From positions 1 through 11,400 of the forward strand of contig CAKTTT010000061.1 of assembly GCA_934615635.1 (NCBI GenBank): a stretch of DNA of 11,400 bases, given 5' to 3'. This DNA is from an uncultured Eubacteriales bacterium (GTDB lineage: Bacteria; Bacillota; Clostridia; Oscillospirales; Acutalibacteraceae). The position numbers and the translations under genes are program-made. Shown here one piece after another: positions 5,872 through 11,400 of the stretch (positions are counted from its first letter, which is position 1; each line of letters begins with the position of its first letter). The notes beneath the pieces were generated by a model. It had not been told where the DNA came from, did no database searches, and was given only the letters and a program-made list of their open reading frames with translations.

Positions 5872-6813
5872 ATGACACCCTACACGCCCGAGCAGATCAC
5901 AGAAGTAAAGCGGATTGATCTATTGTCGTATCTGCAAGCCCGCCGTCCGGACGAACTCATCCGCGCAGGCCCGCACGAATACCGCACCAAAACCCACAGC
6001 AGCCTTGTCATTTCCAATGGCAAATGGCGGTGGTGCCGGGGAGGCCTCGGCGGCACAACGGCCTTGCAGTATCTTATCAAAGTGGAGGGCTATCCTTTTT
6101 TGAAAGCCATAGAGGAATTGAGCGGCACACCTTCCCTCCAGCCTGTCAGTAGACCATCGAATATGCCGGAGGGGATTTTCAAGTTGCCGCCAGCCAATCA
6201 GACCAACGCCCATGTCCGCGCGTATCTCCGTTCCCGTGGAATCAGCGACGCGGTGCTCGACTACTGCCTGGAAAGCCGCTGTCTATATGAATACGCCGCC
6301 TATGCCAAAAAGGGGCCTTATGCGGGCCGCCTAATCGGCTTTGACTGCGTGTTTGTGGGCTTTGACTTGGCGGGAATTGCCCGTTTTGCCTGTATGCGGA
6401 CGGCAAGCAACCGCTCTGATTTTCGCCATGACGTGGACTTTTCCAAAAAAGATTTTAGCTTCTGTCTCCCAGCGGAACAGCCTAATAATCCTTGCGTGGC
6501 AGTATGTGAGGCACCCATCGACGCGCTTTCCCATGCCACGCTTGCGGCGCGGTATAGGGGAAACTGGCGGGACACGCACCGTCTGGCGTTGGCCGGAGAT
6601 TCCCTGCTTGCCCTGCGCCGCTTTTTGGCCGATCACCCGCAGATCTCTATTATTGACATCTGTACAGACAACGACCCTACGGGCAGGCGGATTGCCGCCG
6701 ACATTCATGACTTGTACGACAACCGCTATACCGTCCGCGACCGCTTTCCGCCAAAGGGTAAGGATTACAACGACTATCTGATGATGAGGAAAGAAAGGAG
6801 CCAAACCCGATGA
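5872..6813 (+). CDS. CHC2/Toprim primase-like protein (DUF3991 type)
   Basis: The 313-residue protein opens with a helix (VKRIDLLSYLQ) and a reduced CHC2-like zinc-finger region (HSSLVISNGKWRWCRGGLGGTTALQYL, about 42-68). It continues with the DUF3991 middle region and ends with a Toprim fold: VCEAPIDALS (Glu213, Asp216) and ICTDNDPTGRRIA (Asp266 and Asp268), then KDYNDYL (297-303). These acidic residues are the metal-binding set of Toprim primases. Such proteins in integrative elements are thought to prime replication of the transferred strand. Only one clear zinc-ligand Cys (Cys55) is left with His42, so metal binding by the CHC2 part is doubtful. ATG 5872 is chosen because AAGGAGG lies 8 bases upstream; an in-frame TTG at 5845 has none. 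It overlaps the next gene by 4 bases (ATGA). Confidence 0.88.
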   Translation: MTPYTPEQITEVKRIDLLSYLQARRPDELIRAGPHEYRTKTHSSLVISNGKWRWCRGGLGGTTALQYLIKVEGYPFLKAIEELSGTPSLQPVSRPSNMPEGIFKLPPANQTNAHVRAYLRSRGISDAVLDYCLESRCLYEYAAYAKKGPYAGRLIGFDCVFVGFDLAGIARFACMRTASNRSDFRHDVDFSKKDFSFCLPAEQPNNPCVAVCEAPIDALSHATLAARYRGNWRDTHRLALAGDSLLALRRFLADHPQISIIDICTDNDPTGRRIAADIHDLYDNRYTVRDRFPPKGKDYNDYLMMRKERSQTR

Positions 6814-7184
6814 AAAGACCGTTAATCTATGTGTGCTCCCGTTACAGTGAGGGAGACAGCCGTCTGGAGGATATCCGCCGAGCAGGTCGGTATTGCCGCC
6901 AGCTCTATGAGGCGGGATACACTCCGATAGCTCCGCATATCCTTTTTCCGCAATTTCTGGACGGCAGTATTCCGGAAGAAAAGCAGGATTTTCGATGTAT
7001 GTCCTTGTTAATCATGCGCCGCTGTTCTGCGTTGGTTTTATGCGATGTTGAACCGAATAATAGCATGATGGATATTATTCAGAACGCCCAACGTTATCAT
7101 ATCTTTTGCACCACCCTGGATGGTATGTTGACCGTGCAATCTCTCATCCATAGCAGCAAGCCAGAAATCAATGCCGATATGTAA
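6810..7184 (+). CDS. DUF7768/DUF4406-type protein, nucleoside 2-deoxyribosyltransferase fold
   Basis: The 124-residue protein begins with strand LIYVCSRYSEGD (5-16), then a helix with RRAGRYCRQLYEAGYTPIAPHILFPQFLD. This is the signature of the deoxyribosyltransferase-like families common on phages and mobile elements. Known relatives may act on nucleosides or nucleotide-sugar bonds, but the role of this clade is unknown. The usual C-terminal motif with SxGMxxEI, which supplies the catalytic Glu, reads NNSMMDIIQNAQRYHI here, so the Glu seems to be missing at the expected place. The gene is coupled to the primase gene by an ATGA overlap, with AAAGGAG 10 bases before the start. Confidence 0.8.
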   Translation: MKRPLIYVCSRYSEGDSRLEDIRRAGRYCRQLYEAGYTPIAPHILFPQFLDGSIPEEKQDFRCMSLLIMRRCSALVLCDVEPNNSMMDIIQNAQRYHIFCTTLDGMLTVQSLIHSSKPEINADM

Positions 7185-7209
7185 CCTTCCGTCCATTTGG
7201 CGGGAGGTT
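7183..7209. repeat. Palindromic repeat copy 1 (intact)
   Basis: Arms AACCTTCCGTC (7183-7193) and GGCGGGAGGTT (7199-7209) pair over all 11 positions counting two G-U pairs, with loop CATTT. It starts within the stop codon of the upstream gene and ends 21 bases before the next start. No T run follows, so it is not a standard terminator. Related copies are at 8048-8074, 8855-8871 (half) and 10245-10275. Confidence 0.8.
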
Positions 7210-7230
7210 GTTTGAAAGGAGGATATATTT

Positions 7231-8049
7231 ATGGACTATGAAGAAAAGAAGCAGGCGCGTATTGACCGACTCCACGCCAAGACCCAAAAGCTGGAGGAAG
7301 AAAGCCGCGCCTTATTTGAAAGCGGCGATAAGATGTTAAATGCTATTCCTATGGGCCAACCGCTCGTCAGTCAATCCCTGCGTTCCTACCATGCACGGGC
7401 TGTGAGTAAGATCGACCGATCTATGGAAATTCGTGAAAAGGCAGAGTATTATCGTCAAAAAGCAGAAGCGATGGAAAAAAACACCGCCATATATTCCGAC
7501 GATCCTAATGCGATTACCAAACTGCAAGAAAAACTAGCGCAATGCGAGGCAAAACAGGAGTATATGAAAGCGGCTAATCGCTATTATCGCAAAAACGGCA
7601 CCATGCAGGGATATGAAGAAATCAAAGACGAGGAGGCAGGGCAATTAGATCAGAATATCAGGGATGATTACTCAAGGGAAAACATTCCGTATCCCTCCTA
7701 TAAGTTGAGCTATAATAATGCGAACATACGACGACTTCGGGAACGAATCAAATCCCTGTCGCAAAATATGAAATTTGTAGGTTGGGAATTTTCAGACGGA
7801 AAGGCCGTCGCCAATACTGAGATAATGCGTTTACAATTGATATTTGACGAACGACCAGATGAAGAAAAAAGATGTATTCTCAAACAAAACGGATTCCGCT
7901 GGAGCCCGTCGGAAGGGGCATGGCAGCGGCTTTTAAACGATAACGCCATCTATGCCGCCGGACGGATAGACTTCATCCAGCCCCTATCCGGCGAAAGGCC
8001 ATCCCAGCTTCAACGCAAAACCACCCGATCACAAGGCAACGCCCGCTGA
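7231..8049 (+). CDS. DUF3560 domain-containing protein
   Basis: The 272-residue protein matches DUF3560. Signs are a charged coiled N terminus, then the segment AIPMGQPLVSQSLRSYHARAVSKIDRSMEIREKAEYYRQKAEAME (split around 38-82) and NTAIYSDDPNAITKLQEKL (84-102). A C-terminal part, CILKQNGFRWSPSEGAWQRLLNDNAIYAA (about 215-243), is a module found in several large mobile-element proteins. The molecular function of DUF3560 is not known; it is common on conjugative elements and plasmids of Firmicutes and Bacteroidetes. The start has GGAGG 8 bases upstream, after palindrome copy 1. It ends in an Arg codon plus TGA that are part of a 17-base repeat shared with the end of the next gene. Confidence 0.85.
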   Translation: MDYEEKKQARIDRLHAKTQKLEEESRALFESGDKMLNAIPMGQPLVSQSLRSYHARAVSKIDRSMEIREKAEYYRQKAEAMEKNTAIYSDDPNAITKLQEKLAQCEAKQEYMKAANRYYRKNGTMQGYEEIKDEEAGQLDQNIRDDYSRENIPYPSYKLSYNNANIRRLRERIKSLSQNMKFVGWEFSDGKAVANTEIMRLQLIFDERPDEEKRCILKQNGFRWSPSEGAWQRLLNDNAIYAAGRIDFIQPLSGERPSQLQRKTTRSQGNAR

Positions 8050-8074
8050 CCTCCCGCCAATTTGACGGGAAGCT
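8048..8074. repeat. Palindromic repeat copy 2 (decayed)
   Basis: Left part GACCTCCCGCC (8048-8058), loop AATTT, right part GACGGGAAGCT (8064-8074). It aligns base for base with copy 1 but has three unpaired positions. It overlaps the stop codon of the DUF3560 gene. The sequence after it up to the next ATG also resembles that after copy 1 (TGAAAGGAG then ATATATTTATGG). Confidence 0.75.
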
Positions 8075-8099
8075 CCGTGTGAAAGGAGAAAATATATTT

Positions 8100-8861
8100 A
8101 TGGCAGAAGAAAAAATCTACACAATACTAAACTTTGGTGATCAACTTACTACAGGTAGAGAAATTAAAATCAACCACCATATTTATTGCGATTTTTCAAC
8201 AGAACATTTTTCCCCTCTTATTTCACAACCGGTAGATATTTTGCAAAAAATGCGCGATGATAGTGCCGAGCAAGAGACTAGCATATTTATTAAACTACAA
8301 AAAGCAACAGACGAGTGGGCGGAAAGGGCAGCACAAACACAGTTAATTGATAAAGCAATCGAATATGTAATAACACCCGCCGTAAAGCATACATCAAACG
8401 AGTGGATTAAGGATGAATATGGTAATTACTCAAAAAGCAATATGGTATACTGTATGAATTACCAAATCCGTGAGGTTCCTAGTTATGATAGAATGTTGAA
8501 AAAAAGCACTCCCATAGCATGGATAGTATCATGGGATGTCAATGTACAAAATCCAGGTAAAATTTATCATCCTACTCAAATCGCTGGGCAAAAAAATAAA
8601 GAATTTGATAACAAAGAATCGCTGGAAAAATATCTACAAGGTCGTATCAAAGCGTATGCTCATTTATTTACCGAAATCTCCCCGGCTATTCCTAAAATCT
8701 ATAAAAATTATTTTTGCGTTAACGACCAGCTCCTGCCAGGATATTCATTACAAACCGAACAAGAAATATCCGCTGTACATGACAGGAACAACGATTTATC
8801 GGACAAGCAATCCTCCCCCAAAGCACATAATCACCGTCAAAGACGAGATAAAAGCCGCTGA
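8100..8861 (+). CDS. Hypothetical protein of the mobile element (253 aa, AT-rich)
   Basis: The protein starts MAEEKIYTILNFGDQLTTGR and has no signal peptide or membrane segment. The best ordered region is residues 60-110, FIKLQKATDEWAERAAQ and KAIEYVITPAVKHTSNEW, followed by EYGNYSKSNMVYCMNYQIRE (106-125) and GRIKAYAHLFTEISPAIPK (181-199). I recall similar proteins next to DUF3560 genes in related elements but cannot name a family. The last 30 residues are polar and basic (NHRQRRDKSR). AAAGGAG precedes ATG 8100; a GTG at 8079 overlaps that site and is rejected. The gene is clearly richer in A+T than the genes on both sides, suggesting separate acquisition. It ends with the same 17 bases across its stop codon as the DUF3560 gene. 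Confidence 0.8.
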   Translation: MAEEKIYTILNFGDQLTTGREIKINHHIYCDFSTEHFSPLISQPVDILQKMRDDSAEQETSIFIKLQKATDEWAERAAQTQLIDKAIEYVITPAVKHTSNEWIKDEYGNYSKSNMVYCMNYQIREVPSYDRMLKKSTPIAWIVSWDVNVQNPGKIYHPTQIAGQKNKEFDNKESLEKYLQGRIKAYAHLFTEISPAIPKIYKNYFCVNDQLLPGYSLQTEQEISAVHDRNNDLSDKQSSPKAHNHRQRRDKSR

Positions 8862-8871
8862 CCTCCCGCCA
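8855..8871. repeat. Palindromic repeat copy 3 (left half only)
   Basis: CCGCTGACCTCCCGCCA at 8855-8871 is identical over 17 bases to 8043-8059. In both places it covers the last Arg codon and TGA stop of the upstream gene and the left arm of the palindrome. The right arm is absent here; sequence diverges at 8872. Confidence 0.8.
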
Positions 8872-8903
8872 GCGTACAACGAAAAATCCCCAGAGTGGTA
8901 GGG

Positions 8904-9079
8904 GGCGCGGCGGAGCCGCGCCTGTAACAGCAAGCACGGCATTTTGACGGCAAATGCCGCTTGTTAGGGGAGCACCCCTAAAACCCTTTCCTAGCGCAAT
9001 AAATGCGCTGCATAACGACCCGCTAAATAAAATGGAATAGGCCGCAACCAAGCCGCTGGTGAAAACCGGCGGCTTGGTT
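8904..9079 (+). other. Candidate origin of transfer (oriT): array of five hairpins upstream of mobC
   Basis: The 238-base gap between 8861 and 9100 has five successive inverted repeats. H1 is GGCGCGGC / GCCGCGCC (8904-8922). H2 is CAAG plus CGGCATTT / AAATGCCG plus CTTG (8931-8963, 2-base bulge). H3 is TTAGGGG / CCCCTAA (8964-8981). H4 is AGCGCA / TGCGCT (8993-9009). H5 is a perfect 15-bp stem with a GAAA loop (9046-9079). An origin of transfer normally lies beside the relaxase and its accessory protein and contains inverted repeats next to the nick. H4 with the following GCATAACGACC is the likeliest nick neighbourhood, by layout only. H5 ends 20 bases before the mobC start and could instead shape the mobC leader. 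None has a T run typical of a terminator. Confidence 0.6.
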
Positions 9080-9099
9080 TATGCCCGAAAGGAGGCCCC

Positions 9100-9405
9100 A
9101 TGTCAAAGAAAATCAAAATCAGCGTCCGGCTGACGGAAACGGAACACGCCCATCTGAAAGAGCAATCCGCCAATGCCGGGCTAAAAATGGAACCCTTTGT
9201 CCGCCGACTGATTATGGGGCAGGAAATCCGCCCGCGCCCGCCGGACAGCTATGCCACGCTTCTGCGGGAGCTGTCGGCCATCGGCAATAACATCAATCAG
9301 CTCGCCCGCGTCGCCAACAGCACCCACGAGGTCACACCGGAACAACTCATACAGGCGCGATATCTGGCTGGGGCCGCGTGGAAACGTGTAAAGGAGAAGA
9401 TATAA
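9100..9405 (+). CDS. mobC: Plasmid mobilization relaxosome protein MobC
   Basis: The 101-residue protein has an N-terminal ribbon-helix-helix pattern: strand KIKISVRLTETEHAHL (4-19), then helices through FVRRLIMG. The family signature ELSAIGNNINQLARVANS (57-74) is followed by a C-terminal helix. MobC proteins bind oriT and help the relaxase open the DNA around the nick. AAAGGAGG lies 4 bases before the ATG, a short gap. The gene follows the hairpin array directly and its stop overlaps the start of the relaxase gene (TAATG), a standard mobilization pair. Confidence 0.92.
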   Translation: MSKKIKISVRLTETEHAHLKEQSANAGLKMEPFVRRLIMGQEIRPRPPDSYATLLRELSAIGNNINQLARVANSTHEVTPEQLIQARYLAGAAWKRVKEKI

Positions 9406-10790
9406 TGGCCGTGTCCAAAATCATCGTCGTACGCTCCCGGCTTGACCGGTGTTTGGCCTACATCCGCAACCCAGACAAAACCACCCTGTCGCTGGAACTG
9501 GACAATGCGGCAACGCCCGGCCAATCCGAAACCATCTGTCTGGAAACCGCCTTTAACTGCCAACTGCAAACGGCCTATGCGGAAATGGTGGAAACCAAAG
9601 CCCGCTGGGGGAAGGAGGTTATCGACCATGTACAGGGGTATCACATCATCCAATCGTTTTCCCCCGGCGAGGTAACGCCGGAGCAAGCCCACGCCATCGG
9701 CACGGAGTTTGTCCGCCGGTATCTGGCCGGACAGTATGAGGCCGTTGTTACCACCCATCTCGACCAAGATCACCTACATAACCACATTCTATTTAATTCG
9801 GTATCCTTGTTAGACGGCCACATGTACCGCAACAATTTTACCGACTATTTCCGGGATATCCGTGGTGTAACGGACGAATTATGCAAGGAAAACGGCCTGT
9901 CTATCGTAGAACCGAAAGGGCATGGAAAATCCTACATCGAATGGAAGGATGAAAACGACGGCAAGCCCACCCTGCGCGGCATGGTAAAGGCCGACGTGGA
10001 CACGGCCATCCGGCAAGCCTACACCCTCTCCGCCTTTGTGGACGCCCTGCGCAAGCAGGGCTATGCGGTGAAAACCGAGGGAAAGTATATGGCGGTACGT
10101 CCACCCGGCGGCTCTCGGTATATCCGGCTTAAATCGTTGGGTGAGGACTACACGGAAGAGGCCATCTGGCGGCGGATTTCAGAGCAGCGGGAGGCCCCGG
10201 CCTCCCGACAGGCTGGGGAGAAGAAATCGACAATGGGCGGCAAAGGGACTTCCCGCCAAATTGGCGGAAAGTCCCCGGCCGCGTTCCGGCTCCCCTCCCG
10301 TCTGCCGTATCGCGGCCCCTTCGCCCAGCGCCGAAGGCTGACAGGCTTCCCGGCGCTGTATTTTCGGTATCTGTATCTGCTTAAACGAATACACCAGAAT
10401 CAAGCTCCCCCGCAAATCGCCGCCCCTCTCCGCCAGGAAGTGATAAAACTGCGCCGCTATATCCGGCAATATCAATATATCCGACAGCACCATATCACCA
10501 CGGTGGCGGAGCTGGCCGCCAAGCGGGAGGAACTGCAAGCACAGGTTGCCGAACTGACCGCCCAACGCAAGCCCTTGTACAAGGAGATTCGACGGACAGA
10601 CGGGGCGGAAGCACAGTCCACCCGGGAGGAAATACGGACGCTGACGGGTAAGCTGCGCACCGCCCGCTGGGAATTGTCCATCTGCGAGGCCATTGAAGAG
10701 GACACATCCGCCATCCGGCAGAACCTATCGCAGACAACATCCATTCACGAAAGTAAAAAGGAGGCATATCGCTATGAGTATCGGCGCTGA
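9405..10790 (+). CDS. MOBP-type relaxase / mobilization nuclease
   Basis: The 461-residue protein has the relaxase/mobilization nuclease domain (PF03432) in about residues 1-180. The N terminus IIVVRSRLDRCLAYIRNP has the candidate nicking Tyr19. GYHIIQSFSPGEVTPEQA (78-95) is the usual second motif. The metal-binding motif HLDQDHLHNHILFNS has His118, Asp120, His123, His125 and His127. The Tyr would attack the oriT strand and stay bound to the 5' end during transfer. Residues 190-260 form a DNA-binding-like region; 365-440 is a probable coiled coil. ATG 9405 is chosen because AAAGGAG precedes it; an upstream in-frame GTG (9378) lies inside mobC. A linker at 281-290 is encoded by a palindromic repeat. 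The last 17 bases overlap the next gene. Confidence 0.93.
   Translation: MAVSKIIVVRSRLDRCLAYIRNPDKTTLSLELDNAATPGQSETICLETAFNCQLQTAYAEMVETKARWGKEVIDHVQGYHIIQSFSPGEVTPEQAHAIGTEFVRRYLAGQYEAVVTTHLDQDHLHNHILFNSVSLLDGHMYRNNFTDYFRDIRGVTDELCKENGLSIVEPKGHGKSYIEWKDENDGKPTLRGMVKADVDTAIRQAYTLSAFVDALRKQGYAVKTEGKYMAVRPPGGSRYIRLKSLGEDYTEEAIWRRISEQREAPASRQAGEKKSTMGGKGTSRQIGGKSPAAFRLPSRLPYRGPFAQRRRLTGFPALYFRYLYLLKRIHQNQAPPQIAAPLRQEVIKLRRYIRQYQYIRQHHITTVAELAAKREELQAQVAELTAQRKPLYKEIRRTDGAEAQSTREEIRTLTGKLRTARWELSICEAIEEDTSAIRQNLSQTTSIHESKKEAYRYEYRR
10245..10275. repeat. Palindromic repeat copy 4, inside the relaxase coding sequence
   Basis: Arms GGGACTTCCCGCC (10245-10257) and GGCGGAAAGTCCC (10263-10275) pair over 13 positions with one mismatch, loop AAATT. 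The core matches the other copies. It starts on a codon boundary and encodes residues 281-290 (GTSRQIGGKS) in the linker between the nuclease part and the coiled coil, where an insertion would be tolerated. Confidence 0.7.
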
Positions 10791-11400
10791 CGCGGCAGAT
10801 CAAATGGTACGGGAAGGTATCCAGATCACCGAATCCGCCGTCCGTCTGGCGGCATTGGGCGCAAAGAATCTGGCGGCCCTGCTGATTGCCCTGGCCGCCA
10901 GCCCCAAAAGCCGGGGAGCCACCACCGCACGGCGGCTGGTGAAAAGCGGCCAACAGTTGTTGCCTGTCCCCATTCCCTCAAAATACCGAAGAAAATTTTA
11001 CCGTGAAGCAAGAGAATATGGCGTGCTGTACGCGCCTATCCATGGACGAGACACCATCTTAGTCCCCGCCAATCAAGCCGCCCTGATTAACCAGGTCAAA
11101 GAAAACATCGGTTGCCCGCCTGTGTCGCTGAACGGCGAACAACGGGCCGAACCGCTGCCCCGACACGGCCTGTTTGGCCGACGGATGGGAGCCATCCGCT
11201 CCAACCCCGCCGCCGAACGGCTGGAGGAAATGGGGGCGGAAAATCTGGCGGCGCTGGTGCTGGCGATGGCAACCGGCAGTAAAAAAGACCGGGCGGAGTT
11301 CAAAAAGCTGGCCGGGATTCTGACGAACAAGGAAGGGATTAAAACCTATACCCTGCCCCCCGAAAGCTATGCGGCTGTGCGGGAGCAGGCGGCTACCTTT
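10774..11400 (+). CDS. PcfB/DUF3801 family protein with internal duplication (3' end beyond window)
   Basis: The frame is open from ATG 10774 to the window edge (209 codons, no stop), with AAAAGGAGG 8 bases upstream and 17 bases of overlap with the relaxase gene. Residues 21-108 fit the PcfB/DUF3801 pattern: helix RLAALGAKNLAALLIALA, a basic loop, SGQQLLPVPIPSKYRRKF, then REYGVLYAPI. PcfB-type proteins accompany relaxases and coupling proteins in Gram-positive conjugation systems. A second copy starts near residue 147: RLEEMGAENLAALVLAMA, then EGIKTYTLPPESYAAVREQA, running into the window edge. So this member seems to be a tandem two-domain version. A VirD4-type coupling protein is the expected next gene. 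Confidence 0.85.
   Translation, partial: MSIGADAADQMVREGIQITESAVRLAALGAKNLAALLIALAASPKSRGATTARRLVKSGQQLLPVPIPSKYRRKFYREAREYGVLYAPIHGRDTILVPANQAALINQVKENIGCPPVSLNGEQRAEPLPRHGLFGRRMGAIRSNPAAERLEEMGAENLAALVLAMATGSKKDRAEFKKLAGILTNKEGIKTYTLPPESYAAVREQAATF

Larger units (their letters stand above)
3790..11400. mobile_element. Integrated conjugative or mobilizable element (left part; right end beyond the window)
   Basis: A large serine recombinase, a primase-like protein, DUF3560 and DUF7768-type accessory genes, MobC, a MOBP relaxase and a PcfB-like protein form the usual core of Firmicute integrative elements. Base composition shifts sharply from the GC-rich chromosome to AT-rich sequence near 3740-3840. 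The left boundary given is approximate: it must lie between the tRNA-Gln promoter and the recombinase end, and no att duplication can be shown because the right end is outside the window. Whether it is self-transmissible depends on type IV secretion genes not seen here. Confidence 0.85.

Noticed and set aside
7183..8871. CRISPR array made from the repeated palindromes
   Set aside because: Copies are hundreds of bases apart, with genes between them and no regular spacers; no cas genes are present.
9046..9079. H5 hairpin as a terminator of the operon before mobC
   Set aside because: Only TTT then ATGCCC follows the stem, without a U run, so intrinsic termination is unlikely.
10179..10953. Minus-strand open frames opposite the relaxase and PcfB-like genes
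   Set aside because: They are shadows of GC-rich plus-strand genes that have ribosome sites, family motifs and operon overlap.

Overview
The window looks like a chromosome of a GC-rich anaerobic Firmicute (Clostridia, Oscillospiraceae/Lachnospiraceae-like) carrying one end of an integrated conjugative or mobilizable element. Basis: strong AGGAGG-type ribosome sites, Firmicute-type gene families, a -35/-10 promoter close to the TTGACA/TATAAT consensus, and a mobilization module typical of gut Firmicute elements. The exact genus cannot be read from this sequence.

Left part (1-3740) is ordinary chromosome. It holds the 3' end of a phosphoglycerate dehydrogenase-like gene (ACT domain) with a strong terminator, then a compact three-gene operon: GNAT acetyltransferase, AlkD-like DNA alkylation repair protein and a DUF1848 protein with a CX3CX2C cysteine cluster. 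A mostly empty stretch follows, with one small minus-strand gene (70 codons). Next is a minus-strand tRNA-Gln (anticodon CTG) with its own near-consensus promoter and two tandem terminators.

Right part (about 3800 to the end, continuing beyond it) is the mobile element. A large serine recombinase reads leftward toward the tRNA. Divergent from it is a rightward gene string: a leader with a possible short Pro-rich ORF and an intrinsic terminator; a CHC2/Toprim primase-like protein (DUF3991 type); a nucleoside-deoxyribosyltransferase-fold protein (DUF7768/DUF4406 type); a DUF3560 protein; and an AT-rich gene of unknown function. After these come a hairpin-packed noncoding segment that is the best oriT candidate, then MobC, a MOBP-type relaxase and the start of a PcfB/DUF3801 protein with an internal duplication. 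The recombinase would excise and integrate the element; MobC and the relaxase would process oriT; the PcfB-like protein normally precedes a VirD4-type coupling protein and type IV secretion genes, expected just outside the window. No cargo such as antibiotic resistance is visible here.

The least explained signal is a family of about 27-nt palindromes (core CTCCCGCC / GGCGGGAG) inside the element. Copies or half-copies lie after three successive operon genes, and one full copy lies inside the relaxase reading frame. Two copies are followed by nearly the same leader and ribosome site, and two genes share 17 identical bases across their last codon and stop. This suggests modular, cassette-like assembly or a mobile palindrome. 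The leader also has a strong G-quadruplex motif on the minus strand.
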